Assembly: GCA_018831195.1 (NCBI GenBank) | Contig: JAHJDP010000023.1 | Coordinates: forward strand, 1-64,000 | Source of the DNA: Candidatus Eisenbacteria bacterium | GTDB taxonomy: Bacteria; Eisenbacteria; RBG-16-71-46; CAIMUX01; JAHJDP01 | Reading direction: 5' to 3' | Length of the DNA: 64,000 bases | Shown: in pieces, positions 31,174-39,184 of the stretch | Numbering within the stretch: the first letter of the stretch is position 1 | How the letters are laid out: the number at the start of each line of letters is the position of its first letter | The notes under the pieces: model-generated | Database searches by the model: none | The model's input: the letters and a program-made list of their open reading frames with translations, nothing else | What the model was told of the DNA's origin: nothing | Made by a program: the position numbers and the translations under genes

Positions 31174-32534
31174 AGACCGGCCGCGCCAAGCCCGTCCTTC
31201 TGACCGAAGGAGGAATCCTCGGCCCCCTTCTGCGTATGGGTGTCCCATCCATGATTGGATTTCTGGCTCTGAATATTTACGATTTGGCCGATATGTTCTG
31301 GGTCTCTCGTTTGGGCGTTGATCGCATCGCAGCCATCACACTCTTTCAATCATTTCAATGGGTCATCAGTTCCGCAAATCAGATGATCGGCACCGGTTCA
31401 GTCGCCGTCATCTCCCGTCGCTACGGCGAAGGGCAGGCTCATCGCACCGAAGCGAGTATTAAAGAGACCCTTATCCTCAAATGGATATCAGGGCTTGTCT
31501 TCGGCTTCATCGGCTTCCTGGTTCTGCCCTGGGTCATGCATCTCATCGGAGCGCGCGATGAGGTTCTGACCATGTCGATCCATTACGGCCGTATCATGTT
31601 CATCGGCCTCAGTGTTTCATTTGCCACCTTCTCGCTCTATACGGCCCTGCGCAGTGTGGGGAACCCGAAAACTTCGATGTTTCTTATGCTGAGCGGCGCG
31701 GTACTGAACCTCCTTCTGGACCCTTTCCTTATCTTTGGTTGGGGGCCGTTCCCCCGCTTGGGACTGGAGGGAGCCGCCATTGCATCGGTTTTATCCCATA
31801 TCCTCACCTATATCGCGGGCACGGTGATCTTTTACGGCGGATTCGCTAATGTCCGGCTGTGTTTTCACAATACTGAGCCCCTGCGATGGTCTTCAATGCG
31901 CAAAATCCTTGGAATCAGCCTTCCTTCCGCCATCAGCTCTATGTCCTGGTCCTTGGGCCGCCTGGTCATCATGCCTTTCATTGCCACCTTCGGCATTGGA
32001 GTCGTGGCGGCCTATGGCATGGCCAATCGGGTTGTCGCCTTGGGAATCCTCCTGGTTGTCGGATTGGGATTGGGCGTCGCTTCACTCATCGGCCAGATTC
32101 TAGGCGCCGGTCTCGCGGATCGTGCGCGCCAAACGGCCGGTCTTGCGATGAAGACGGCCACCTATATCAATGTCATTTTCGCCGCGGTGGTCGCCGTCTT
32201 CGCGGTGAAGATCTCCGGACTTTTCCTTCACGATCCACAGCTCATTGCGGCCGGCGCGGAAATCCTGCGAATCCAGGCGATCTCCTTTCCCTTCTTCGCT
32301 GCCTTCATCATGATGGAGGAAATCTATGCCGGAGCCGGAGACACCGTCCCGCCGATGTTTTTCGGTATTCTCCTTGAATGGATCTTGATGATTCCGGTCG
32401 TCATTATCGGAACCCGATGGCTGGGATTCGGCCCGAGCGGGGTATGGTGGTCCATCACTCTATCAGTGATCTTGGCGACCCTATTCTTTTTCATTCACTA
32501 CAGAAGGGGCACTTGGCTTACAAAAAAAGTGTGA
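31170..32534 (+). CDS. MATE-family multidrug/cation efflux transporter
   Basis: About 454 residues. The first ATG in frame (31236) would remove conserved sequence: the upstream codons read PVLLTEGGILGPLLRMGVPS, the normal beginning of MATE proteins. No ATG, GTG or TTG lies between there and the previous gene. The best start is ATA at 31170, which overlaps the previous stop (ATAA) and has GGAGGAG 5 bp upstream; CTG at 31200 is another option. Twelve membrane segments can be traced, with MATE signatures ALNIYDLADMFWVSRLGVDR, ALRSVGNPKTSMFLMLSGAV and FAAFIMMEEIYAGAGDTVPP. The transporter uses a proton or sodium gradient; the substrate is unknown. Confidence 0.88.
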   Translation: MKTGRAKPVLLTEGGILGPLLRMGVPSMIGFLALNIYDLADMFWVSRLGVDRIAAITLFQSFQWVISSANQMIGTGSVAVISRRYGEGQAHRTEASIKETLILKWISGLVFGFIGFLVLPWVMHLIGARDEVLTMSIHYGRIMFIGLSVSFATFSLYTALRSVGNPKTSMFLMLSGAVLNLLLDPFLIFGWGPFPRLGLEGAAIASVLSHILTYIAGTVIFYGGFANVRLCFHNTEPLRWSSMRKILGISLPSAISSMSWSLGRLVIMPFIATFGIGVVAAYGMANRVVALGILLVVGLGLGVASLIGQILGAGLADRARQTAGLAMKTATYINVIFAAVVAVFAVKISGLFLHDPQLIAAGAEILRIQAISFPFFAAFIMMEEIYAGAGDTVPPMFFGILLEWILMIPVVIIGTRWLGFGPSGVWWSITLSVILATLFFFIHYRRGTWLTKKV

Positions 32535-32545
32535 GCATGAGAAGT

Positions 32546-32899
32546 CTACCGGACAAGAAGCCAAAGCCCGGCCAGCATTAAGACCGCGCCGGCATACTGC
32601 ACTCCTCCCAGCCTCTCATTAAATAGAAAGGCGCTGACAACGAGAATGAGAAGATATCCCAGTGACACCATCGCGGGGTAGGCTAGGCTGAGAGGCAGGC
32701 GCCGCAGAGCCAATGTGTAAGCCAAGAGGTTGGATCCAAAGCAGAGAACACCGATGACAAAAGGCCAATTGAGGAAGATCTGCAGAAAAGCCGGCCATTC
32801 GGGGTGGGCCGGCGACGGATGCGTCGCGGCATACTTGATAAGAATATTCGCCGAGGCGTTGAGGACAAGAGCCGTGATGAGCAAGGCGATCGCACTCAT
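32546..32899 (-). CDS. Small multidrug resistance (SMR/EmrE-like) transporter
   Basis: 117 residues; ATG at 32899 behind AAGGAGTGATAT. Four membrane segments: ALLITALVLNASANILIKYA, WPFVIGVLCFGSNLLAYTLA, SLAYPAMVSLGYLLILVVSA and GGVQYAGAVLMLAGLWLLV. The fold is that of the DMT superfamily, as in EmrE or undecaprenyl-phosphate-aminoarabinose flippase subunits (ArnE/F). The Glu14 essential for proton-coupled drug export in EmrE is not present in the first helix (Asn and Ser take this region), which makes a lipid-carrier flippase role at least as likely. It converges with the MATE gene. Confidence 0.75.
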   Translation of the reverse strand: MSAIALLITALVLNASANILIKYAATHPSPAHPEWPAFLQIFLNWPFVIGVLCFGSNLLAYTLALRRLPLSLAYPAMVSLGYLLILVVSAFLFNERLGGVQYAGAVLMLAGLWLLVR

Positions 32900-33081
32900 A
32901 TATCACTCCTTGAATAAACCCTTGAATATGAATCCTTGAAGAACCATTTCTTCATTCCATTATGCCGGTGTTATTGTAGAGAGTGCTCTGGTAGATCGTG
33001 TTATGATGGATCTGGGTTTCAACCTAATCCGCCGATGCTAGATGGTCAAGCCATCACCGTCAATGGATTGAGGGCGAAGAG

Positions 33082-35334
33082 ATGAAATGGCGAATTGAGC
33101 CTTCCTGGCCGCGCATTCTCCTGATCGCAGCTGTCTGTTTCCTAAGCCATGCAGCGGGATTACTCGCCGACGCCCCCGCACCGGCCGGCGACATCCTTCC
33201 CCCGCAGAAAATTGGTTTGGTTCTCTCTGGAGGCGGGGCTCGCGGTTTTGCCCATATCGGCACTCTGAAGATGCTTGATTCTCTTCAAATTCACGTGGAT
33301 GTCATCGCCGGAACAAGTATGGGGGGGATCCTCGGGGCGCTCTACGCGATCGGGTATACGGGCCGCGAGATCGAAGAGATGGTCTGCGCGACCGATTGGG
33401 AGGAGATCTTCTCAGATAGTCCGCCCCGGTCAACTATGCCTTATATACAAAAGAAGGATACCGGCCGCTACCAATTGACCTTTGGATTCAAGGGAACAAC
33501 ACCGGCGCCGCCGAGTGGTTTGATCTTCGGCCAGAAAGTCTCCCTATTGTTCAGCCGGCTGACATTCCCACTCGATGGCCCGGGCGATTTCGACCGGCTG
33601 CCCATTCCGTATCGGTGTGTAGCCATTGATCTCGTTACCGGCGATCAAGTTGTTCTCGATCATGGTTCGCTTCCGAAAGCCATGCGATCGACAATGGCCA
33701 TCCCAACCATATTCAGTCCGGTGGAATGGGGGGATTCCCTTCTGATCGATGGTGGTTCCTCAAATAACCTTCCCGTGGATATCGCCAAGGAGATGGGCGC
33801 CGATATCATCATCGCTGCGGATGTCGGCGGCAAGCTCAAGAGCCGCGAGGAATTGAACTCGGCGCTTTCAATCTTCGAGCAATGGATAGAGATTTCCGAT
33901 CATGAGCATTGGCAACGCAATATGGAGATGGTGGATATCTATATTAAACCCGACCTGGCGAATATAAATATGGGCGATTTTGCGCGGACAAGGATCCCTA
34001 AAATCATAAAGAGCGGCGAGAGAGAAGCCATCCAGCAAGCATCCAAAATCGATTCAATTTGCGGCATGATCCACAGAGACAGGGCGCCGAACCCTGAAAA
34101 AATTCAGTTTAAAGATACGCATGACAAAGCATTCGACATCCGAACAATCTATATCGAAGGAGAAAAGAACCTGCCATCGGATTTCGTTCGAAGTCACTTG
34201 AGACTGAAGCCCGGAGAAAAATTTGATACGGACCAACTGAACCGCGATATTATGAGCCTCTACAGCCTCGGATACTACGAGAGTATCTTGTACGAGACCC
34301 AGATGGCCGAAGACGGACTAATTGATCTCATCATCACTGTTAAAGAGCTTCCTCTACGAAAACTCCGTCTCGGGATTCGCTATGACGACCGGCACAAGCT
34401 TGTCGGCGCCATGGCCATCCAAACGACGAATCTTCCACTGCCGGGACTGCGGCTGGAAAATGAACTGCAGTTCGCGGGACTCATGCGGTATACGGCGAGG
34501 GCGTCATTTCCCTCGCGCACCCTCCGATTTCCCATCTATCCATTCGCCGATCTCAGTTACCGATACATCTCGACGGATGTTTTCGCCGGATCGGGAAAAT
34601 TGGCCGCCCGCTATGATGATCGTGCGACTGTTATCGGGATTGGTTTCGGCGTTTCCCCGGGCGGCTTTTTCAATGCGGAATTTTCATACCAATCCGAATT
34701 CGCCAGAATGAAACCGACGATTTCCTCGCCATCGCTATCCACTTTCTCCGCACAAAATGATGATCTCGAGCGGATACAGGCTATCCTTTATTTCGATACG
34801 CTCGATGGGGTTCTGCTGCCGCGCCAGGGATTTCAGATTGAAGGAAGGGCGGAAAGGGCGGATAAAGCCTTTAATACGGAAATTGAATATAACCTGATAG
34901 ATATCTCCGGTGACTTCTACCTCACACTTCTTAACCGGCACACATTCCGCCTCTTCGGCTATTGGGCCGAGGGATCCGATGACACTCCCTATTATCGCTA
35001 TCGGAATATGGGGAAACCCGAGACATTTGTGGGTATGGAGTATGATCAGTTGGCCGCCGGCCCGATGTCGCTCATCCGCCTGGATTACCGCTATCAAGCC
35101 AAAAAAGAGTTCTTTATCAAACTTATCGGCAACACCGCCTATGACTTTCAATACAAACTCCGCACAGACGAGACCGGCGCCGCTTCCGATCCCCTTTGGG
35201 GATTCGGCGTCGGCGCCGGTTATGCCTCACCGATCGGCCCGCTTCAATTGATCTGGAGCACGGGGAGCCGGGGCTATGACGAGACCCGGAAATCCCAAAA
35301 CGTTGTCTATTTTACAATGGGCTGCCGGTTCTAA
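33082..35334 (+). CDS. Patatin-like phospholipase with POTRA and outer-membrane barrel (PlpD-like)
   Basis: 750 residues; ATG at 33082. Signal peptide RILLIAAVCFLSHAAGLLAD. Patatin domain, residues 43-300: oxyanion loop LVLSGGGARGFAHIGTL, nucleophile Ser78 in GTSMGG, and catalytic Asp in IDGGSSNNLPV. A POTRA-like domain follows, residues 350-420 (IRTIYIEGEKNLPSDFVRSH, LSLYSLGYYESILYETQ-like pattern). The rest is a Bam/surface-antigen barrel with alternating aromatic strands, ending in VVYFTMGCRF with the terminal Phe. This is the architecture of type Vd autotransporter-like patatins, which expose or secrete a phospholipase. It stands alone between oppositely oriented genes. Confidence 0.9.
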   Translation: MKWRIEPSWPRILLIAAVCFLSHAAGLLADAPAPAGDILPPQKIGLVLSGGGARGFAHIGTLKMLDSLQIHVDVIAGTSMGGILGALYAIGYTGREIEEMVCATDWEEIFSDSPPRSTMPYIQKKDTGRYQLTFGFKGTTPAPPSGLIFGQKVSLLFSRLTFPLDGPGDFDRLPIPYRCVAIDLVTGDQVVLDHGSLPKAMRSTMAIPTIFSPVEWGDSLLIDGGSSNNLPVDIAKEMGADIIIAADVGGKLKSREELNSALSIFEQWIEISDHEHWQRNMEMVDIYIKPDLANINMGDFARTRIPKIIKSGEREAIQQASKIDSICGMIHRDRAPNPEKIQFKDTHDKAFDIRTIYIEGEKNLPSDFVRSHLRLKPGEKFDTDQLNRDIMSLYSLGYYESILYETQMAEDGLIDLIITVKELPLRKLRLGIRYDDRHKLVGAMAIQTTNLPLPGLRLENELQFAGLMRYTARASFPSRTLRFPIYPFADLSYRYISTDVFAGSGKLAARYDDRATVIGIGFGVSPGGFFNAEFSYQSEFARMKPTISSPSLSTFSAQNDDLERIQAILYFDTLDGVLLPRQGFQIEGRAERADKAFNTEIEYNLIDISGDFYLTLLNRHTFRLFGYWAEGSDDTPYYRYRNMGKPETFVGMEYDQLAAGPMSLIRLDYRYQAKKEFFIKLIGNTAYDFQYKLRTDETGAASDPLWGFGVGAGYASPIGPLQLIWSTGSRGYDETRKSQNVVYFTMGCRF

Positions 35335-35342
35335 TCCGAGGT

Positions 35343-36449
35343 CTAGAATTTCAAAAATTTCCCATCCTTTTGGATCGGTTTCCCGTTGCCATAGACGGTG
35401 AAGCCCTTGCGGGTATCGCAAACCATATCCCAATGGATCGCCGATTTGTTCTTACCGCCCGCTTCCGGCAATGAGGCTCCCAGAGCCACATGCATCGTCC
35501 CGCCGATTTTCTCGTCGAAGAGCGTGTTCTTTGTAAAAACCTTGATCGCCTGATTCGTACCAAAGGCCAGCTCTCCAACACGCCGGGCGCCGGGATCCGC
35601 CGCCAGCATTGCGTCAAGAAGCTCAGCTCCTTTATCCGCCGTGGCCTCAACGACACGCCCCTTCTTAAAGACCAACCGGACGTTTTCGACTTCGCGCCCG
35701 CCATAGACCGCGGGGAATGTATATCGAATATGTCCTTCGACGGAATCTTCCAACGGACAGGTAAAGATCTCTCCATCGGGGAAGTTGGCACGGCCGTCGC
35801 AATTGACCCATTTCCGGCCGGCGACTCTGAACTTAATATCCGTGTCCTTTCCGACGACTCGAATGATGTTCAGACGGCTCAACCGCTTTGCCAATTCGGC
35901 CTGCCTCAAGGAGATCTTCTTCCACTCGGCTACCGGATCTTTCTTATCGACCATACCACCCTTGAACACGAAATCTTCATAGTCCATCAAGGACATCTCG
36001 CCATCCTGGGCGGAAGAATGAGTTGGATAAAGCGTTCCACACCACGCAACCTCCCCCGCGGCGGTGCGCTTCATCATGACGTCCATCAACTCTTTCCGCG
36101 CTGATTGCGCCAGGGCCATCCGCTTCGGATCGATGCCGGTCATCTCTTTGCTGTTCCATCCCCCCATGATAAAGAGGAATTTATCAGCCTTCTTAAACTC
36201 CAGCTTCCGCGCCGGCGAGATGAAGGCGATCTGTTCATCATTCCCCCGGTGGAACATAAGGTGATGAGAACCTGCAATATCCGCGTGAATCGTTGGATGG
36301 GCGCCCGCCGACAAAACTTCAATGCAGGCGGCGCGCATCAGATCTTCCGCAAGATAGGCTCCTTGAATGATGACCCATTCGCCCTTCTTCACCGCCAGGC
36401 TGTAATGAATCAAGACCTTGGCCAGTTTCTCCACTCTTGGATCGACCAT
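35343..36449 (-). CDS. M29-family aminopeptidase (AmpS-like)
   Basis: 368 residues; ATG at 36449 behind AAAGGGAGGATGGG. It follows the thermophilic metallopeptidase pattern: N-terminal LAKVLIHYSLAVKKGEWVII, then the second half with metal-binding residues in FPDGEIFTCPLEDSVEGHIR, the GGREVENVRLVFKKGRVVEA sheet, and LFDEKIGGTMHVALGASLPE with the conserved HVALG. The final HWDMVCDTRKGFTVYGNGKP is typical. The enzymes are cytoplasmic, two-metal, and remove N-terminal residues. Length is somewhat short of the usual 400-410 residues. It converges tightly (8 bp) with the patatin gene. Confidence 0.9.
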   Translation of the reverse strand: MVDPRVEKLAKVLIHYSLAVKKGEWVIIQGAYLAEDLMRAACIEVLSAGAHPTIHADIAGSHHLMFHRGNDEQIAFISPARKLEFKKADKFLFIMGGWNSKEMTGIDPKRMALAQSARKELMDVMMKRTAAGEVAWCGTLYPTHSSAQDGEMSLMDYEDFVFKGGMVDKKDPVAEWKKISLRQAELAKRLSRLNIIRVVGKDTDIKFRVAGRKWVNCDGRANFPDGEIFTCPLEDSVEGHIRYTFPAVYGGREVENVRLVFKKGRVVEATADKGAELLDAMLAADPGARRVGELAFGTNQAIKVFTKNTLFDEKIGGTMHVALGASLPEAGGKNKSAIHWDMVCDTRKGFTVYGNGKPIQKDGKFLKF

Positions 36450-36580
36450 CCCATCCTCCCTTTATAATGCTGAAACTAATTCCCACCCGGCCTGGGGCCG
36501 AATCTCATCGCCCGAAATTTAACTCATTTCGGTTTCCGCTTCCACTGCCATCTGAAGATTCCATCTCTTTCGGTTCCGTC

Positions 36581-37303
36581 TTATCTACGCAATACCCGGC
36601 TATCCGGTTGCCTCTCAGCCATCGCCCGGATCCATCGGTGCAGCGGGGCCATTGATTTAAAGCGGTCATAGGTATAATCCAAAAGATCGGATGTATAGAG
36701 CTCCGCCGGTATCGTCGTTTCGATGGATGCGTGGAGAGTGTTATACCGCAGCAAATCGGCACTCTTATGCCCTGGATCGAAACCCCTTGGGACACGTTTG
36801 TAGTGAGCTCCGCCCACTTCGCAACCCGGCACTTTTGACAGCTTGCGGATGGTGGTCCGAAGAGCCGTTCCCATCGGGGGATCGATGACCGCCCGGCGGT
36901 AAGACTCCAGCATCGACCTCGGGAAAATGTACATGCCGACCGCCAGCATGAGATGGGGTGGGCTCAGATGAAAGTAAAAACCTGAGCAATCCATTTTGGC
37001 ATCCCCTCCATCCCAAAACCAGATTCCCAGATGAGTTTTAAAGGGTGACTTATCTTTGCTGAATCGGATATCGCGAAAAATCCGAAAAATCGACCGGTCG
37101 ATCCTCGGATCGGCGTTTACTTGGGGCGCGATCCGTCGCAAACGCTCCCCCATATCCATGACAAAATACCTGGCTGGAGTTAAAACATGGTTTTCATAAT
37201 CTTCACGATGATCCTGAAACCAGGATTTTGTGTTGTTGCGTTTTAATCCTTTATAAAACCTAACGCATTCCTTCGGGAACCCGTCAAAGTGCCTTGCAGA
37301 CAA
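36581..37303 (-). CDS. DUF2461-family protein
   Basis: 240 residues from a TTG at 37303 with AAGGAGG 6 bp upstream. The sequence FPKECVRFYKGLKRNNTKSW, then FQDHREDYENHVLTPARYFV, RIFRDIRFSKDKSPFKTHLG and DCSGFYFHLSPPHLMLAVGM matches the DUF2461 (TIGR02453) family as I know it. Its function is not established. No partner genes are implied by the spacing. Confidence 0.85.
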   Translation of the reverse strand: MSARHFDGFPKECVRFYKGLKRNNTKSWFQDHREDYENHVLTPARYFVMDMGERLRRIAPQVNADPRIDRSIFRIFRDIRFSKDKSPFKTHLGIWFWDGGDAKMDCSGFYFHLSPPHLMLAVGMYIFPRSMLESYRRAVIDPPMGTALRTTIRKLSKVPGCEVGGAHYKRVPRGFDPGHKSADLLRYNTLHASIETTIPAELYTSDLLDYTYDRFKSMAPLHRWIRAMAERQPDSRVLRR

Positions 37304-37366
37304 GATATCCTCCTTATACTAATGCCCCTGTACCTATAACCATCCACTCATGATGATTTATGGTGA

Positions 37367-38161
37367 TCATTCGATCTTTTCTGCAATCAGTCTCGCCTTG
37401 CCGCCGATTTTGATCCGCCCATAGTACGGATTCAGGCTTTCTTTGTTTGAATAGGTCTCCCACACCTTCAACCGGAACCCTGTGCGATTCGCGAGATATT
37501 CAAATGACGTTTTGCAAAATTCGTTACAATGACCCGGGCGGTAACCTTCCGCGTATCGCTTTCGTGAAAGGCCCAATCGGGTCATCCATCGTTTCATCCG
37601 AAAATCGATGCCATCGATATTCGGGAACTCCATGAGGGCATGTCCTCCCGGCTTTAATAAGGAACGAATGCTTCTCATTGCGTGGAGCGAATCGGGGATA
37701 TGCTCCAGCACATGCCGCAGGATCACAAGATCAAACGAGCCCATTTCCGTCGGCTTGTACGACATGAAATCCGCCGTCTTCACATCAATCTTGAGTCTCT
37801 TGGTCACCGATTCAGCCAAAAAAGGAGACAGCTCCAGCCCTTTTACATCCCAGCCCCCCTCGCGGCAGAGATACAGCAATCTCCCGTTGCCGCAACCGAT
37901 ATCGAGAAGTTTGCCGGCCGGGATTTGGCGGCTATGCCTCTGCAAAAAACGAAAGGTCATCGTCTGCAGCCGGTTGGTTTTCAAATCGTCATCCAAGGGG
38001 TCGGGATACTCTTCGGCATATTTCCCCTGATCCGTCCCACCCGAGAGATCATAGTTCACCAGCCTGCAAATAGGGCATCGATAAAACTTGAACTGGCGTT
38101 CGCGCCCTTGCTCATATTGGAGCTTCAGCTGGGTATGTCCACAGAGACGGCAAGCGAACAT
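37367..38161 (-). CDS. SAM-dependent methyltransferase with N-terminal zinc ribbon
   Basis: 264 residues; the start at 38161 (MFACRLCGHTQ) follows GAGGGGGT. The longer frame would overlap the acetyltransferase gene. CRLCG and CPICR form a zinc ribbon (residues 4-30). Residues 70-200 are a class I methyltransferase fold: motif I KLLDIGCGNGRLLYLC, FDLVILRHVLEHIPD and LLKPGGHALMEFPN. Such proteins often act on sugars or polyketides in cell-surface pathways, but the substrate cannot be read. It is 13 bp downstream of the acetyltransferase gene and should be co-transcribed. Confidence 0.85.
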   Translation of the reverse strand: MFACRLCGHTQLKLQYEQGRERQFKFYRCPICRLVNYDLSGGTDQGKYAEEYPDPLDDDLKTNRLQTMTFRFLQRHSRQIPAGKLLDIGCGNGRLLYLCREGGWDVKGLELSPFLAESVTKRLKIDVKTADFMSYKPTEMGSFDLVILRHVLEHIPDSLHAMRSIRSLLKPGGHALMEFPNIDGIDFRMKRWMTRLGLSRKRYAEGYRPGHCNEFCKTSFEYLANRTGFRLKVWETYSNKESLNPYYGRIKIGGKARLIAEKIE

Positions 38162-38174
38162 TACCGTGACCCCC

Positions 38175-38957
38175 TCATACGGCGGTCGCCATATATTCAT
38201 GATACGAACCCATGACTTTGAAACCCAGCCTCGCATAGAGACTGATTGCCGTTCTGTTATCCTCATGCACATTCAGGCCGATGTGATCCGCCGTCTTACA
38301 AAGCGATTGACACAAGCGGGCGGTAACACGGATTCCAAAACCCCGGCCCCGGAAATCTGGGTGTGTGGTGACATTTCCAAGTGAGGCGACGCGGTATGTC
38401 TCGGAATAGACATGTATCCCCGCCACGCTGATCCATTCGTCTTTATCCCGGATCCCGAAATATCGCCCGGTTTCCAACATCCTTGGATCAAACCAATGAC
38501 CGGGATAACTCGTCTTATATAGTTTTTCCAGTGCGGGCTGATCACGTATGGACAATTGTTCAACATCTGATGTCTCCACCCCGGAAAGCAAAGTTTTGTC
38601 AATCAAACCCATCTTCAAGTGCCGGCCGTGTGAATCCAGCCTGTAAAAACCCTTCATGCGCCCTTCCAATCCATGACTTATGTGCATATAGAACCGTCGC
38701 GGCAAGAGATGCCGGATCGATTCGAGGAGACGGCCCAATGGCTCCGTAGCTTCATCGAGAATGAGAAGAACGGGCAGCTCCACTCCTGTATAAAGGAGAA
38801 TCACCGCCTGCAGTTCGCCGGTCTGCTCCCATGCATACCAAGTCGTGTAATCCCAAAAAAAATCATCAAGATCGCCGATGGCGTAGATGTGGAGAAAGGC
38901 ATTCCGCCTGAAGAATGATTCTATCTTGCTCTTGTTATGCAACGTTCGAACCGCCAT
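38175..38957 (-). CDS. GNAT-family N-acetyltransferase
   Basis: 260 residues from the ATG at 38957, behind a G-rich GGGGGATCG; an ATG at 38978 is the alternative. The first half (NAFLHIYAIGDLDDFFWDYT) belongs to the group of two-domain GNAT proteins with a 'FR-like' N-terminal half. The second half carries the acetyl-CoA-binding motif NVTTHPDFRGRGFGIRVTAR and the C-terminal VHEDNRTAISLYARLGFKVM. The acceptor is unknown. It is the first gene of a two-gene unit with the methyltransferase. Confidence 0.85.
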   Translation of the reverse strand: MAVRTLHNKSKIESFFRRNAFLHIYAIGDLDDFFWDYTTWYAWEQTGELQAVILLYTGVELPVLLILDEATEPLGRLLESIRHLLPRRFYMHISHGLEGRMKGFYRLDSHGRHLKMGLIDKTLLSGVETSDVEQLSIRDQPALEKLYKTSYPGHWFDPRMLETGRYFGIRDKDEWISVAGIHVYSETYRVASLGNVTTHPDFRGRGFGIRVTARLCQSLCKTADHIGLNVHEDNRTAISLYARLGFKVMGSYHEYMATAV

Positions 38958-39083
38958 CTCGATCCCCCGACGAATCATGCTGTAGGGGCTCTGACCGCTG
39001 CCGTTCCCCTGACGGTGATCCTACCACCCGAATCGGGGCACTACACCCCGTGTGTTTACTGCGTGCACGGCCGTGGATCCCGG

Positions 39084-39105
39084 GCCGGTCGCTGAATCGA
39101 CCGGC
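39084..39105. promoter_or_regulatory. Inverted repeat upstream of the FHA-phosphatase gene
   Basis: GCCGGTCG and CGACCGGC form a perfect 8-bp inverted repeat around CTGAAT, about 80 bp before the ATG at 39185 in the divergent intergenic region. It could be an operator or an RNA hairpin; there is no T-run. Confidence 0.35.
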
Positions 39106-39184
39106 TTCGGCAAGGGATTACTTGGAGAATTCCTTATCACCCGCTATGCTCCCCTCATTGAATCCGTTAAATGGGAGGTTTTTC

